From NCBI GenBank assembly GCA_021414305.1, contig JAIOOS010000013.1:62001-126000 (forward strand): DNA of 64,000 nt, in the 5' to 3' direction. Every line of letters starts with the position of its first letter. Positions within the stretch are counted from its first letter, which is position 1. Below, in pieces: positions 1 to 10,633 of the stretch. The notes beneath the pieces are model-generated. The model saw only the letters and a program-made list of their open reading frames with translations. It searched no databases and was not told the origin of the DNA. A program made the position numbers and the translations under genes. Source of the DNA: Burkholderiales bacterium (GTDB taxonomy: Bacteria > Pseudomonadota > Gammaproteobacteria > Burkholderiales > Burkholderiaceae_C).

Positions 1-1
1 C

Positions 2-670
2 CTGGGCGCCGACATCTCGATCGAGAAGCGCCTGCCGTCCGGCGCCGGCCTCGGCGGCGGCAGTTCCGACGCCGCCTCGACCCTGCTGGCGCTGAACCGC
101 CTCTGGGGCCTCGACTGGCCGCTGTCGCGCCTCCTGCCGATCGGCCTGGCGCTGGGCGCCGACCTGCCCTTTTTCCTCGGCGGCACGCCGGCTCGGGTGA
201 GCGGTATCGGCGAAACGCTGACCCCGGTCGCGCTCGCCGGACGCTGGTTCGCCGTCGTCAAGCCGGCCGCCGGCCTGGAGACGGCCCGGGTGTTCGCCTC
301 CCCGCAGGTGGCGGCGGCCGTCGAGGCTGCTAGAATCGCGGGCTTTTCCAAGGCAGAACGGCGCCCGTCTGACGGGGCCGGGAAGCCTGGGGAATCCGAG
401 CCGGAACTCGAAGACGGCTTCGGGCGCAACGATCTTCAGGCTGCCGCCGAAGCGCTTTGCCCCGAGGTGTCGCGGGCGGTGGCCGGGCTTCACGCCGCGT
501 TCGGCAACAGCCGGATGACGGGCTCGGGAAGCGCGGTCTTCGCCCGGGCGGGAACCGGCGCGGCGCCCTCGGCAGCGATGCCGAGCGATTGGCCCGCAGG
601 CTGGTCGAGCCGGATGTGCCGCTCCCTGGAGCGTCATCCGCTCGCGAGTTGGGCCCGGCGGGAAGCGTGA
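2..670 (+). CDS. ispE: 4-diphosphocytidyl-2-C-methyl-D-erythritol kinase, 5' truncated by window edge
   Basis: ATP-dependent kinase of the non-mevalonate (MEP) isoprenoid pathway, phosphorylating the 2-hydroxyl of CDP-methylerythritol in the cytoplasm. The reading frame is open from base 2, so the first ~60-70 residues lie outside the window; 222 residues are visible. The GHMP-kinase ATP-binding glycine-rich loop [14 protein letters not shown] is at fragment residues 12-25, and the third GHMP motif ([11 protein letters not shown]) lies near the C-terminus after a GFGRNDLQ segment typical of IspE. A linker rich in charged residues precedes that segment and looks somewhat expanded. The gene is followed by tRNA-Gln and prs, an order common in Betaproteobacteria. 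Identity is secure; only the N-terminus is missing. Confidence 0.95.
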   Translation: MGADISIEKRLPSGAGLGGGSSDAASTLLALNRLWGLDWPLSRLLPIGLALGADLPFFLGGTPARVSGIGETLTPVALAGRWFAVVKPAAGLETARVFASPQVAAAVEAARIAGFSKAERRPSDGAGKPGESEPELEDGFGRNDLQAAAEALCPEVSRAVAGLHAAFGNSRMTGSGSAVFARAGTGAAPSAAMPSDWPAGWSSRMCRSLERHPLASWARREA

Positions 671-708
671 ATGTTTTAAGGTCCGCAGCGCAAGCTGCGA
701 ACCGGTGT

Positions 709-785
709 AGGGGAGTCGCCAAGCTGGTTAAGGCATCGGATTTTGATTCCGACATGCGAAGGTTCGAATCCTTCTTCCCCTGCCA
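709..785 (+). tRNA. tRNA-Gln (anticodon TTG)
   Basis: A full cloverleaf can be drawn by eye. The 7-bp acceptor stem pairs AGGGGAG (709-715) with TTCCCCT, followed by discriminator G and an encoded CCA ending at 785. The anticodon stem TCGGA/TCCGA encloses the loop TTTTGAT, giving anticodon TTG (UUG), and the T arm is GAAGG-TTCGAAT-CCTTC. It sits between ispE and prs. Confidence 0.97.
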
Positions 786-839
786 AATCCTCCCAGCGCT
801 GAGCCGAAGCGCTGCCCGTTCGGTCTCACGAAAGTCGCC

Positions 840-1802
840 GTGCTGTTCAACACCGTTCTGTTCACAGGCAACGCGAATCCTGCCTTGGCGCAGGACATCG
901 CCACGCACCTGAGCATCGGCCTGGGCAAGGCCAAGGTCGCGCGCTTCTCGGACGGCGAAGTCGACATCGAGATCGAGCAGAACGTGCGCGCGCGCGACAT
1001 CTTCGTCGTCCAGCCCACCTGCTCGCCGACCAACGAGAACCTGATGGAGCTCTGCATCATGGTCGACGCGCTCAAGCGCGCCTCGGCCCGCCGGGTGACC
1101 GCGGTGATCCCGTACTTCGGCTACGCCCGCCAGGACCGCCGGCCGCGCTCGACCCGCGTGCCGATCAGCGCCAAGGTGGTCGCCAACATGCTCGAGGCCG
1201 TGGGCGTGGAGCGGCTGCTGACGATGGACCTGCACGCCGACCAGATCCAGGGCTTCTTCAACATCCCGGTCGACAACATCTACGCCTCGCCGGTGCTGCT
1301 TTCCGATCTGCAGTCGAAGCGCTACGACGACCTCGTGGTCGTCTCGCCCGACGTCGGCGGCGTGGTCCGCGCCCGGGCGCTGGCCAAGCAGGCGGGCTGC
1401 GACCTGGCGATCATCGACAAGCGGCGGCCCAAGGCCAATGTCTCGGAAGTGATGCACGTCATCGGCGAGATCGAGGGCCGCAACTGCGTGATCATGGACG
1501 ACATGATCGACACCGCCGGCACGCTGGTGAAGGCGGCCGACGTTCTCAAGGAGCGCGGCGCCAAGAAGGTCTATTCGTACTGCACGCACGCCGTGTTCTC
1601 GGGTCCGGCGATCGAGCGGATCAAGAAATCCAAGCTCGACGAGGTCGTCGTCACCGACACGATCCCGCTCGGCGAAGAGGGCAGGAAGTGCAGCAAGGTG
1701 CGCCAGCTTTCGGTCGCGTTCCTGTTCGCCGAGACGATCCGCCGCATTTCGGACGGCGAGTCGGTCACCTCGCTCTTCGCCGAACAAAACAGCAACTTTT
1801 AA
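840..1802 (+). CDS. prs: Ribose-phosphate pyrophosphokinase (PRPP synthetase)
   Basis: Makes phosphoribosyl pyrophosphate from ribose 5-phosphate and ATP, the precursor of purines, pyrimidines, NAD, tryptophan and the histidine made by the operon downstream. The 320-residue length is normal for the bacterial class I enzyme. Visible motifs are the flexible catalytic region FGYARQDRR at 93-101, the signature [11 protein letters not shown] at 130-140, and the PRPP-binding loop DDMIDTAGT at about 220-228. The start is a GTG at 840 with no convincing Shine-Dalgarno sequence; it gives the expected N-terminus. Two hairpins follow the stop codon, so it probably ends its own transcript although rplY follows on the same strand. 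Confidence 0.97.
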   Translation: MLFNTVLFTGNANPALAQDIATHLSIGLGKAKVARFSDGEVDIEIEQNVRARDIFVVQPTCSPTNENLMELCIMVDALKRASARRVTAVIPYFGYARQDRRPRSTRVPISAKVVANMLEAVGVERLLTMDLHADQIQGFFNIPVDNIYASPVLLSDLQSKRYDDLVVVSPDVGGVVRARALAKQAGCDLAIIDKRRPKANVSEVMHVIGEIEGRNCVIMDDMIDTAGTLVKAADVLKERGAKKVYSYCTHAVFSGPAIERIKKSKLDEVVVTDTIPLGEEGRKCSKVRQLSVAFLFAETIRRISDGESVTSLFAEQNSNF

Positions 1803-1811
1803 CAGGACAGC

Positions 1812-1860
1812 GGGGTCCGCGTCGCGGACCCCTGATCGGATGCGGGGCTTCGCCCCGTTT
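1812..1860 (+). terminator. Tandem hairpins between prs and rplY
   Basis: A perfect 9-bp stem, GGGGTCCGC (1812-1820) with GCGGACCCC (1824-1832), is followed by a second 6-bp GC-only stem, CGGGGC (1843-1848) with GCCCCG (1852-1857), which runs straight into TTT. The second is a plausible short intrinsic terminator; the first may be a processing or attenuation structure. The T tract is short, so termination may be partial. Confidence 0.6.
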
Positions 1861-1904
1861 ACCTCGGAGGACCTGGTCGCGGGCCTCCATCTTTTGGAGT
1901 CATC

Positions 1905-2555
1905 ATGAAATTCGTCGCTTATGAGCGCACGCTGCAGGGGACCGGAGCGAGCCGCCGCCTGCGCAATGCGCAAAAGGTACCCGGGATCGTCTATGGAGCC
2001 GGCACGCCGTCCATGATCGAGCTCGATCACAACGCCCTCTTCTTCGCCTTGAAGAAGGAAGCGTTCCACTCCTCGCTGCTCGACATGGAGCTCGCCGGCA
2101 AGACGCAGCAGGTGCTGCTGCGCGACTACCAGATGCATCCGTTCCGGCCGATCGTGCTGCACGTCGACTTCCAGCGCGTCGACGCCACCACCAAGGTGAC
2201 GAAGAAGGTGCCGCTGCACTACGTGAACGAAGAGAACTCGCCGGCGGTCAAGACCGATGGCTGCGTCGTCAACCACGTCGTCAACGAGTTGAACATCCAG
2301 TGCCTGGCTTCGCAGCTGCCGGAGTTCATCACCGTCGATCTCGGCAACCTGATCAAGGGTCAGTCGCTGCACGTCAGCGACATCCAGCTCGGCGCCGGCA
2401 TCAAGATCGTGACCCATGGCAAGCCGAACCCGGTGATCGTCTCGGCCAACGTGCAGGCGGCCGAGGAAGAGGAAGCGCCGGTCGCGGCCCCGGTGGTCGC
2501 CGCGCCGGCCGAGAAGGTCAAGCCGAAGAAGACCGAGAAGCAGAACAAGAAGTAA
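1905..2555 (+). CDS. rplY: 50S ribosomal protein L25/general stress protein Ctc
   Basis: Binds 5S rRNA in the large ribosomal subunit. The 216-residue length marks the long two-domain (Ctc/TL5) form: the L25 beta-barrel domain occupies roughly residues 1-95 ([20 protein letters not shown] at the start), the TL5-type second domain about 100-185, and then an acidic alanine-rich linker and a lysine-rich tail ending [12 protein letters not shown] at 1905 is supported by GGAG at 1896-1899. It lies between prs and pth, the usual betaproteobacterial order, and is closed by a strong hairpin. Confidence 0.97.
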   Translation: MKFVAYERTLQGTGASRRLRNAQKVPGIVYGAGTPSMIELDHNALFFALKKEAFHSSLLDMELAGKTQQVLLRDYQMHPFRPIVLHVDFQRVDATTKVTKKVPLHYVNEENSPAVKTDGCVVNHVVNELNIQCLASQLPEFITVDLGNLIKGQSLHVSDIQLGAGIKIVTHGKPNPVIVSANVQAAEEEEAPVAAPVVAAPAEKVKPKKTEKQNKK

Positions 2556-2573
2556 GGCGCTCGGCGGAAGAAC

Positions 2574-2606
2574 AAAGGCCGGCGAGGGCAACCTCGCCGG
2601 CCTTTT
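2574..2606 (+). terminator. Intrinsic terminator after rplY, probably bidirectional
   Basis: A 14-bp stem, AAAGGCCGGCGAGG (2574-2587) with CCTCGCCGGCCTTT (2592-2605), closes a GCAA tetraloop and ends in a run of T. On the opposite strand it ends in TTTG, so it can also serve the converging minus-strand gene that ends at 2626. Confidence 0.85.
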
Positions 2607-2625
2607 GCTTTCCTGCGCCGGGGCG

Positions 2626-3060
2626 CTAGGTCGGCAGCTCCGCGGCGCTCCCCTGGCGCGCTTCCTGGATCGGCCCGCGCCGGGCCAGGGCGCGAAAGCG
2701 CCGGCCGGTGAGGGCCAGCAGACCCATCTCGATCTTTCGCTTCATCCCGGCGGCAACCGTCGGCCCGACGAAGGTGTAGTAGCCCTTCTCGTAGATGCAC
2801 TGGCCGCGGTGGTACTTGAGGCCGGTGTCCTTGCCCATCAGCGGTCGCAGCAGCGTCTTGTGGCTGGAGCCGACCACCGGCGCGAGGTAGGCGACCGCGC
2901 CCTTGTTGCCGATGCAGAGCATGAAGTAGGTGGGGCGCGCCGGCTTCATGCGCGCCGCCTTCAATCCCTCGAGCGTCTTGTTCCTGACCCGCTTCTGCGC
3001 GCTGCCGACGTTCGAGGCGGGAGCTGCAGAGGCGGGGGCGGGAGCAGGTGCGGTGGCCAC
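2626..3060 (-). CDS. Hypothetical protein between rplY and pth
   Basis: A 144-residue protein I cannot assign to a family. The first ~18 residues are a low-complexity Pro/Ala stretch. The middle (about 35-110) looks folded, with hydrophobic and aromatic residues in segments such as PTYFMLCIGNKGAVAYL and KGYYTFVGPTVAAGMKRKIE, and the C-terminus is arginine-rich (TGRRFRALARRG). No signal peptide or membrane segment is visible. It lies antisense to the usually adjacent rplY-pth pair and shares the terminator at 2574-2606. Codon use matches the neighbours and the frame is open throughout, so it is probably a real gene, but no function can be read from it. Confidence 0.65.
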   Translation of the reverse strand: MATAPAPAPASAAPASNVGSAQKRVRNKTLEGLKAARMKPARPTYFMLCIGNKGAVAYLAPVVGSSHKTLLRPLMGKDTGLKYHRGQCIYEKGYYTFVGPTVAAGMKRKIEMGLLALTGRRFRALARRGPIQEARQGSAAELPT

Positions 3061-3130
3061 GGGGTGCGGGAGAGAGGCAGCCTTTATAGCGTGTGCGACT
3101 CCCCAAAAACAGTCCCCTCCCCCGCGCGGG

Positions 3131-3158
3131 TTGTCCGCGCCGTGTCGGGCTCGATAAT
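3131..3158 (+). promoter_or_regulatory. Candidate sigma-70 promoter for pth
   Basis: TTGTCC (3131-3136), a 16-base spacer, and GATAAT (3153-3158) match a sigma-70 promoter. The -10 box ends only six bases before the pth ATG at 3165, so a transcript starting at the normal distance would begin at or next to the start codon. No Shine-Dalgarno sequence precedes that ATG. Confidence 0.45.
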
Positions 3159-3164
3159 TTGCCG

Positions 3165-3791
3165 ATGATTCGCCTGATCGTCGGCCTGGGCAACCCGGGC
3201 CCTGAGTACGCCGCCACGCGCCACAACGCGGGCTTCTGGTTCGTCGACGAGGTGGCGTCGCGCCTGCGCGTCACGCTGATCCCCGAGCGCGGCTACTTCG
3301 GCCACGCCGCCCGGGCCAACGTCGCGGGTCAGGCGGTCTGGCTGCTCGAGCCCACGACCTACATGAACCTCTCGGGCAAGTCGGTCGCTGCGCTGGCCCG
3401 CTTCTTCAAGATCGAGCCGGCCGAGATCCTGGTCGCGCACGACGAGCTCGACCTCATGCCGGGCCAGGTGAAGCTCAAGCAGGGCGGCTCGCACGCCGGC
3501 CACAACGGCCTCAAGGACATCCACGCCCAGCTCGGCAGCGCCGACTACTGGCGGCTGCGCATCGGCATCGGCCATCCCGGCGTCAAGACCGAGGTGACCG
3601 ACTACGTGCTGAAGAAGCCCTCGCCGGAGCACCGGGTCGAGATCGAGAAGAGCATCGAGCAGGCGCTCACGGGTCTCGACCTCGTGCTTGCCGGCGACAT
3701 GGAGCGCGCCACCATGAAGATCAACGCCCGGCCGCCGCGGCCCAAGCCCCCAGCGCCGGCTGCACCCCCCGTCGAGGACCCGTCGTCATGA
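3165..3791 (+). CDS. pth: Peptidyl-tRNA hydrolase
   Basis: Releases tRNA from peptidyl-tRNAs that drop off stalled ribosomes. All catalytic and substrate-contact residues are present: N10 and H20 ([18 protein letters not shown]), N68 (MNLSGKS), D93 (AHDELDL) and N114 (GHNGLKDI). The protein is 208 residues, slightly longer than the ~195 norm because of a proline-rich C-terminal tail ([14 protein letters not shown]). The ATG at 3165 gives the canonical [12 protein letters not shown] start; a longer frame opens at 3093 but its 24 extra residues do not belong to the family. The stop overlaps the next start as ATGA. Confidence 0.97.
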   Translation: MIRLIVGLGNPGPEYAATRHNAGFWFVDEVASRLRVTLIPERGYFGHAARANVAGQAVWLLEPTTYMNLSGKSVAALARFFKIEPAEILVAHDELDLMPGQVKLKQGGSHAGHNGLKDIHAQLGSADYWRLRIGIGHPGVKTEVTDYVLKKPSPEHRVEIEKSIEQALTGLDLVLAGDMERATMKINARPPRPKPPAPAAPPVEDPSS

Positions 3792-4189
3792 GCCGGCACG
3801 CCTTCGCCGCCGCCTTGCTCCTGCTCGCCGCAGCGGGCGGCGCATCGGCCCAGAGCGCGGTCTACCGCTGCGGCAACGAATACACCCGCACGCCCTGCAA
3901 CCAGGGCGGCACGATGGTCGACACCCAGAACTCGGCGCGAACGGCCGCGCAGCGCGCGGAGGCCCAGCGCGTCGCCGCGGCCGAACGCAAGCTCGCCGAA
4001 GACATGGAGCGCGACCGGCGCCGCGCCGAAGCGGCGAACCGCCCCGTGCCCGCGGTCGACCTCGGCCCGGCGAAGCCCGCGTCGCAGGCCAAGAACGCGG
4101 CGAGCGGCAAGGCGAAGAAGAAGAAGAACAAGAAGGACGCCGCGCAAGGCGACGACTTCGTCGCGGTCGTCCCGAAGGCGAAAACCTAG
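3788..4189 (+). CDS. Small exported DUF4124-like protein
   Basis: A 133-residue protein with a clear signal peptide (residues 1-21, cleavage after GGASA). The short mature N-terminus, AVYRC followed by a conserved-looking YTRTPC, resembles the two-cysteine start of DUF4124 periplasmic proteins. The middle is an Arg/Glu/Ala-rich probable helix or coiled coil (about 50-80) and the tail has a lysine run (KAKKKKNKK, ~105-113). It overlaps the pth stop by four bases (ATGA), so it is translationally coupled to pth. The biochemical role is unknown. Confidence 0.75.
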   Translation: MSRHAFAAALLLLAAAGGASAQSAVYRCGNEYTRTPCNQGGTMVDTQNSARTAAQRAEAQRVAAAERKLAEDMERDRRRAEAANRPVPAVDLGPAKPASQAKNAASGKAKKKKNKKDAAQGDDFVAVVPKAKT

Positions 4190-4205
4190 CGCTGCTCCGC
4201 CCGCC

Positions 4206-4974
<769 letters not shown>

Positions 4975-5021
4975 GCTCGCCTCCCTGGGCCGCCGAGTCG
5001 GGCGCAGTGTAGCCGTGCCGC

Positions 5022-5608
5022 TCAGGCGGCGGCGACGCGGCGGAACAGGTGGAAATGCACCGCGCCGGCGCGCGACGCCCGCCAGGGCTCCAGGCCCGCC
5101 GCCTCGGCCGCCGAGGCCTCGACCGGCCGCGGCGCCTCGACATAGACGAATCCGCCCGGAACCACGAGCGGCGCCGCTGCCGCCATCGCCGGCAGGGCGA
5201 GCGGCGCATCGAACGGCGGGTCGAGCAGCACCAGCTCGAACGCCGCCGGCGCCGCCCGCGCCATCCATTGCAGGGCGTCGCCGCGTTCGATTCGCACGGC
5301 GGCGGCGCCGAGCCGCGCCTTGCTGGCGGCGAGCTGGGCGATGAGCGCGGGGTCGCGCTCGAGCAGCACCACCTCGGCGGCGCCGCGCGACGCCGCCTCG
5401 AAGCCGAGCGCGCCGGTGCCGGCGAAGGCGTCCAGGCAGCGCCAGCCGTCGAGCGCCTGGCCGAGCCAGTTGAAGAGGGTCTCGCGGACCCGATCCGGCG
5501 TCGGCCTCAGCCCTGGCCGGTCGGCAACCGGCAATTTGCTCCGCTTCCAGAGGCCGCCGATGATCCGCACCTCGCGCGGCGGCCCGGCGTGCGACGCCGC
5601 CTTGTTTC

Positions 5609-5612
<4 letters not shown>
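5022..5612 (-). CDS. rsmD: 16S rRNA (guanine966-N2)-methyltransferase
   Basis: Methylates G966 of 16S rRNA using S-adenosylmethionine. The protein begins with the RsmD-type segment [14 protein letters not shown] and the conserved [15 protein letters not shown], then the SAM-binding motif [13 protein letters not shown] and the N-methyltransferase catalytic tetrad DPPF within LLDPPFD. At 196 residues it is full length. Its ATG overlaps the hisF stop codon by four bases, so it is coupled to the histidine operon; normally hisI follows hisF in this group of bacteria. Confidence 0.95.
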
Positions 5613-6373
<761 letters not shown>

Positions 6374-6416
6374 GCGGAGAGTGTCGCCGACCGTCGCCGC
6401 GGACGGCGGCGCGGCG

Positions 6417-7160
6417 TCAGGCGCTGGCGAGCTCGTCGGCGCGGGCCTGCGCCACGGCGAAGTCGAGGTCGCCGCTGTAGATGGCGCGACCGCAGATCAC
6501 GCCCTCGATGCCGACGTCCTGCACCGCGCAGAGGCGCTCGATGTCCTGGATCGACGAGAGCCCGCCCGAGGCGAACACCGGCATCGTGAGCTGCTGCGCG
6601 AGCTTCACGGTGGCCTCGATGTTCACCCCGGTCAGCATTCCGTCGCGGCCGATGTCGGTGTAGATGATCCCTTCGACGCCGTAGTCCTCGAACTTCTTCG
6701 CCAGGTCGGCCACCTCGTGGCCGGTGAGCTTGCTCCAGCCGTCGGTGGCGACCTTGCCGTCCCGGGCGTCGAGGCCGACGATGATGTGGCCGCCGAAGGC
6801 GCTGCAGGCGTCGCGCATGAAGCCGGGGTTCTTGACCGCGGCGGTGCCGATGATGATGAAGCTCAGCCCGTCGTCGAGATAGCGCTCGATCGTGTCGAGG
6901 TCGCGGATGCCGCCGCCGAGCTGCACCGGGATCTCGTCGCCCACCTCGGCCAGGATCGCCTTGACCGCGCTCTCGTTGACCGGCCGGCCGGCGAACGCGC
7001 CGTTGAGGTCGACCAGGTGCAGCCGCCGCGCCCCGGCCTCGACCCAGCGCCGCGCCATCGCCGCCGGGTTCTCGCTGAAGACGGTGGATTCGTTCATGTC
7101 GCCCTGCTTCAGGCGGACGCAGCGTCCGTCTTTCAGGTCGATCGCAGGAATCAGCAGCAT
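6417..7160 (-). CDS. hisA: Phosphoribosyl isomerase A (ProFAR isomerase)
   Basis: Amadori isomerase that converts ProFAR to PRFAR in histidine synthesis. It is a 247-residue (beta/alpha)8 barrel related to HisF, with D8 in [11 protein letters not shown] and D131 in GLDARDG as the acid/base pair, plus phosphate loops LGGGIRD and FASGGLSS. The frame extends 9 codons upstream, but ATG at 7160 gives the canonical MLLIPAIDL start. It lies 76 bases after hisH. Confidence 0.98.
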   Translation of the reverse strand: MLLIPAIDLKDGRCVRLKQGDMNESTVFSENPAAMARRWVEAGARRLHLVDLNGAFAGRPVNESAVKAILAEVGDEIPVQLGGGIRDLDTIERYLDDGLSFIIIGTAAVKNPGFMRDACSAFGGHIIVGLDARDGKVATDGWSKLTGHEVADLAKKFEDYGVEGIIYTDIGRDGMLTGVNIEATVKLAQQLTMPVFASGGLSSIQDIERLCAVQDVGIEGVICGRAIYSGDLDFAVAQARADELASA

Positions 7161-7236
7161 GGCCGCATCGAACGGGGGTGAGCGCAACGGTGGGGAGCGG
7201 CTGCCGCAGGGCGCGCGGCGCGGTCCGGATTCGGCG

Positions 7237-7899
7237 TCAAGGGTTCCAGTTCAGGAAGTTGCGGTACAAGGCCAGGCCGAGAGCGGCGCTTTTCTCGGGG
7301 TGGAACTGCGTCGCGAAAATATTATCGCGCGCCAGCGCCGAGGTAAAGCGTCCGCCGTAGTCAGTTTCGCCCACGCTGTGGCGCGGGTCGGACGGCCGGG
7401 CGTGGAAGCTGTGCACGAAATAGAAGTGGCTGGAGTCGGGCACGCCCGCCCAGATCGGGTGCGGCCGAGCCTGGATCACCTCGTTCCAGCCCATCTGCGG
7501 CACCTTGAAGCGGCTGCCGTCGGGCTGCAGCCGGCCTTCGAGGCGAAAGCGCACCACTTCGCCGCCGATCAGGGCGAGCCCGGGGGTTCCGGCGTCCCCG
7601 GCGCCCTCTTCGCTCCGGTCGAGCAGCATCTGCATGCCGATGCATACGCCCATCAGCGGCTTGTTGGCCGCCGCGTCCAGCACCGCCGCCTCGAGGCCGG
7701 ACTCGCGCAGCTCTCGCATGCAGTCGGGCATCGCGCCCTGGCCGGGCAGCACCACCCGCTCGGCGGCGAACACCTCTTCCGGATTGCCGGTGACGATCAC
7801 CCGGAAGTCGCCGGCCTCGCGGGCGACGTGCGCCACCGCCTGCGAGACCGAGCGCAGGTTGCCCATGCCGTAGTCGACGACGGCAACGGTTCGCGGCAT
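7237..7899 (-). CDS. hisH: Imidazole glycerol phosphate synthase glutaminase subunit
   Basis: Class I glutamine amidotransferase that supplies ammonia to HisF. The catalytic triad is visible: C86 in GVCIGMQ, and H200 and E202 in QFHPEKS. The oxyanion strand motif is [10 protein letters not shown]. The length is 220 residues, slightly longer than the ~200 norm. It heads a hisH-hisA-hisF-rsmD-coaD run and is separated from hisB by an opposite-strand lipoprotein gene, so it must have its own promoter somewhere in 7900-8074. Confidence 0.98.
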   Translation of the reverse strand: MPRTVAVVDYGMGNLRSVSQAVAHVAREAGDFRVIVTGNPEEVFAAERVVLPGQGAMPDCMRELRESGLEAAVLDAAANKPLMGVCIGMQMLLDRSEEGAGDAGTPGLALIGGEVVRFRLEGRLQPDGSRFKVPQMGWNEVIQARPHPIWAGVPDSSHFYFVHSFHARPSDPRHSVGETDYGGRFTSALARDNIFATQFHPEKSAALGLALYRNFLNWNP

Positions 7900-8074
7900 G
7901 GAGAGAGGGTCCGGGGCTAGGGGCGCCAGCGGTCGGTACGCCGGCCGGCAGCCTCGACGATAACGTCATCTTCAGAACTTCTTCAGCGCCGTTTCATCGC
8001 CGTCGGCGAGCGACGCAGCACAGTCGTCTCCGATCGGCGGGCCGCTCGCGCCTGCCCCGAAATCGGAGAAGACG

Positions 8075-10009
8075 ATGACCCGAAGTCTCGTGACGTGGCG
8101 CCTGCCCCTGATCCTGCTTCTTTCGGCTTGCGGGGGCGGCGGAAGCGGCGATCCGCCGGCGCCGCCGCCGACCTTCGCTGTCGGCGGCTCGGTGAGCGGC
8201 CTGAACGGCCTGGTCGTGCTGCAGGTCAACGGCGGCGACGACCTCACCGTGTCGGCGAATGGCAGCTTCGCCTTCGCGACCGCGCTCGCCGACGGAACCG
8301 CCTACAGCGTCAGCGTCAGGACACAGCCATCGAGCCCGGCGCAAACCTGCGCCGTCGCCAACCCCAGCGGCACGGTGTCCGGCGCAGCGGTGACTGCTCC
8401 CAGCGTGAGCTGCACGACCAACGTCTACGCGGTCGGCGGCAGCGTCGCCGGCCTGGCCGGCAGCGGCCTCGTGCTGCAGGACAACGGCAGCGACGACCTC
8501 GCCGTCGCCCCGGGCGCGACGAGCTTCGCCTTCGCCACGCCGGTCGCCAGCGGCGCCCCCTATGCCGTCGGCGTGAAGACGCAGCCCACGGGGCCCGCGC
8601 AGACCTGCGTCGTCTCCGCCGGCAGCGGCACGGTCGGCAGCACCGCCATCGCCGCGCCGACAGTGACCTGCACGGTCAACACGGCCTTCGTCTGCGGCAC
8701 GAGCACGAACGGCACCGTCGTCAGCCACGCAGGCAACATCGCTGCCAGCGAGACTTGGGCCGGCGCCGGCACCGTGCACCTGGTGACGGCGCCCGTCACC
8801 ATCCTCGCGCCGGCGACCGTGACGATCCAGAAGTGCGCGATCGTGCGGCTGGCCGCCGGCGCGGGCATCGACGTGCGCGGCGACACGACCAGCGGCGCCT
8901 TCGCCCGGCTGGTCGCCGCCGGCGACGACCGCGTCACCGGCCGCGTCGTCTTCGAGAAGTCGTCGGCTACCGCCTGGGGGCGGCTGCGCGCCCTGAACCC
9001 GAAGTCGATCATCGACCTGTCCTTCACCGCCCTCTCGGGCGGGGGCAACGTCGGCGGCTCGCAGCTCAACGCCGTGATCTCGCTCAACGGCACCGGGCCG
9101 CTGCCCGACCCCATGCTGAGGGTGATCGGTGTCGACATCGACGCGCCGGCCGGCGCCGCCCTCTACTTCAGCAACGCCGCCTTCATCGCCGATTCCGACG
9201 CGCTCAACATCGCCGGCCACACCGACTCGATGATCGCCATGCCGGCGATGGCCCTCGGCTCGGTGCCGTCGAACACGTACGGCGACAACCCGAACGTCGC
9301 GCTGAACGAGATCCGGGTCGTCGAGAACGCCAACGTGTTCGACAACCTGACGATCGCCACGCCGGTGCCGATCCACTTCAAGGCCGACAGCGTCCACGTC
9401 GGCGGCCTGGCGCCGACCTTCGTGCCGAACGTGACGCTGACGCTCGAGCGCGACGTGACGCTGAAGTTCGAGCGCGCCTCGACCTCGCCCACGCTCGTGA
9501 CCTTCGGCGACATCGGCCAGCCGGTCGACAAGAACGCCGCCCTGGTGGTGCGCGGCACCGCCGACCGGCCCGTGCGCTTCACCTCGGCGAAGGCGATGCC
9601 GGCGCCCGGTGACTGGGCGGGCCTGTGGCTGATGACGAGCAACGGCTCGCAGATCGACCACGCCATCATCGAGTACGCCGGCGGCGACGCTTCCGTCGGC
9701 CCGGTGAACTGCGGGCCGTTCGACGCGAGCATCAACCAGCCCGCCCGCCACATCGCGGCACTCCTGGTCGGCGACGGCACCGACGAGCAGTACGTGCCGC
9801 CGGCCGGGCTCATCACGAACAGCGTGTTCCGCAGCAACGCCGGCAACTTCGCGATCGACTCGGTATGGCAGGCGCCGAGCTTCGGCCCGGCGCTGACGGC
9901 CACCAACCAGTTCGGCAGCGGGCCGAAGTTCTGCAAGCAGAGCAAGAACCGCAAGACCGGCGGCTGCTTCGTCGGCGGTGTCGATCAGTCGGGCTGCCTG
10001 GTACCCTGA
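8075..10009 (+). CDS. Putative surface lipoprotein with two Ig-like repeats and a beta-helix-like C-terminal region
   Basis: A 644-residue exported protein. The lipobox LSAC puts the acylated cysteine at residue 19, followed by a Gly/Pro-rich tether (CGGGGSGDPPAPPP). Two tandem repeats of about 84 residues (34-116 and 118-202) share the pattern AVGGSVxGL...VLQxNGxDDL...FAFAT...TQPxxPAQTCxV, with one cysteine pair per repeat; this repeat is frequent in betaproteobacterial surface proteins. Residues ~205-644 are rich in V/T/N/G and resemble a right-handed parallel beta-helix, with segments such as RPVRFTSAK and IDHAIIEYAGG. ATG at 8075 is preceded by GGAGA. It lies inside the his operon on the opposite strand, ending six bases from hisB. 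The ligand is unknown. Confidence 0.85.
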   Translation: MTRSLVTWRLPLILLLSACGGGGSGDPPAPPPTFAVGGSVSGLNGLVVLQVNGGDDLTVSANGSFAFATALADGTAYSVSVRTQPSSPAQTCAVANPSGTVSGAAVTAPSVSCTTNVYAVGGSVAGLAGSGLVLQDNGSDDLAVAPGATSFAFATPVASGAPYAVGVKTQPTGPAQTCVVSAGSGTVGSTAIAAPTVTCTVNTAFVCGTSTNGTVVSHAGNIAASETWAGAGTVHLVTAPVTILAPATVTIQKCAIVRLAAGAGIDVRGDTTSGAFARLVAAGDDRVTGRVVFEKSSATAWGRLRALNPKSIIDLSFTALSGGGNVGGSQLNAVISLNGTGPLPDPMLRVIGVDIDAPAGAALYFSNAAFIADSDALNIAGHTDSMIAMPAMALGSVPSNTYGDNPNVALNEIRVVENANVFDNLTIATPVPIHFKADSVHVGGLAPTFVPNVTLTLERDVTLKFERASTSPTLVTFGDIGQPVDKNAALVVRGTADRPVRFTSAKAMPAPGDWAGLWLMTSNGSQIDHAIIEYAGGDASVGPVNCGPFDASINQPARHIAALLVGDGTDEQYVPPAGLITNSVFRSNAGNFAIDSVWQAPSFGPALTATNQFGSGPKFCKQSKNRKTGGCFVGGVDQSGCLVP

Positions 10010-10015
10010 TTCAGC

Positions 10016-10633
10016 TCAGAGCGAGCCCTTCGTCGAGGGCACGACACCCGCGCTGCGCGGGTCGAGGGCGATCGCCATGCGCAGCGCCCGGGCGAAGGCC
10101 TTGAACACGGTCTCGCACTGGTGGTGCGCGTTCTCGCCGCGCAGGTTGTCGATGTGCAGGGTGACCAGCGCGTGGTTGGCGAAGCCCTGGAAGAACTCGT
10201 GCGCGAGCTGGGCGTCGAAGCCGCCGATCATTCCCGACTTGAACGGCACGTTCATCGTCAGCCCGGGGCGGCCGGAGAAGTCGATCACCACCCGCGACAG
10301 CGCCTCGTCGAGCGGCACGTAGGCGTGGCCGTAGCGGACCAGCCCGCGCTTGTCGCCGACCGCCTGGCCGATCGCCATGCCGAGGGTGATTCCGACGTCC
10401 TCGACGGTGTGGTGGCCGTCGATGTGCAAGTCGCCCTGGGCCTCGATCTCGAGGTCGATCAGGCCATGGCGGGCGATCTGCTCGAGCATGTGGTCGAAGA
10501 AGCCGATGCCGGTGGCGAGCTTGGCCGTGCCGCTGCCGTCGATGTCGACGCTGACCCGGATCTTCGTTTCCTTGGTGTCGCGCTGGACCGTGGCGCGACG
10601 CGCGAAGGAGGTCGTGGGCAAGGTGGCGTTCAT
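10016..10633 (-). CDS. hisB: Imidazoleglycerol-phosphate dehydratase
   Basis: Dehydrates imidazole glycerol phosphate to imidazole acetol phosphate. This is the monofunctional 205-residue form without the phosphatase domain found in enterobacteria. Manganese-ligand motifs are present in duplicate, as expected: HHTVEDVGI and [10 protein letters not shown], plus GFFDHML near the N-terminus. ATG at 10633 overlaps the hisC stop by four bases. The C-terminus ends six bases from the converging lipoprotein gene, with no obvious terminator between them. Confidence 0.98.
   Translation of the reverse strand: MNATLPTTSFARRATVQRDTKETKIRVSVDIDGSGTAKLATGIGFFDHMLEQIARHGLIDLEIEAQGDLHIDGHHTVEDVGITLGMAIGQAVGDKRGLVRYGHAYVPLDEALSRVVIDFSGRPGLTMNVPFKSGMIGGFDAQLAHEFFQGFANHALVTLHIDNLRGENAHHQCETVFKAFARALRMAIALDPRSAGVVPSTKGSL

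Noticed and set aside
330..2591. 753-residue minus-strand open frame across ispE, tRNA-Gln, prs and rplY
   Set aside because: It is a GC-rich shadow frame antisense to three well-identified genes and a tRNA; its protein is Arg/Asp/His-rich with no family features.
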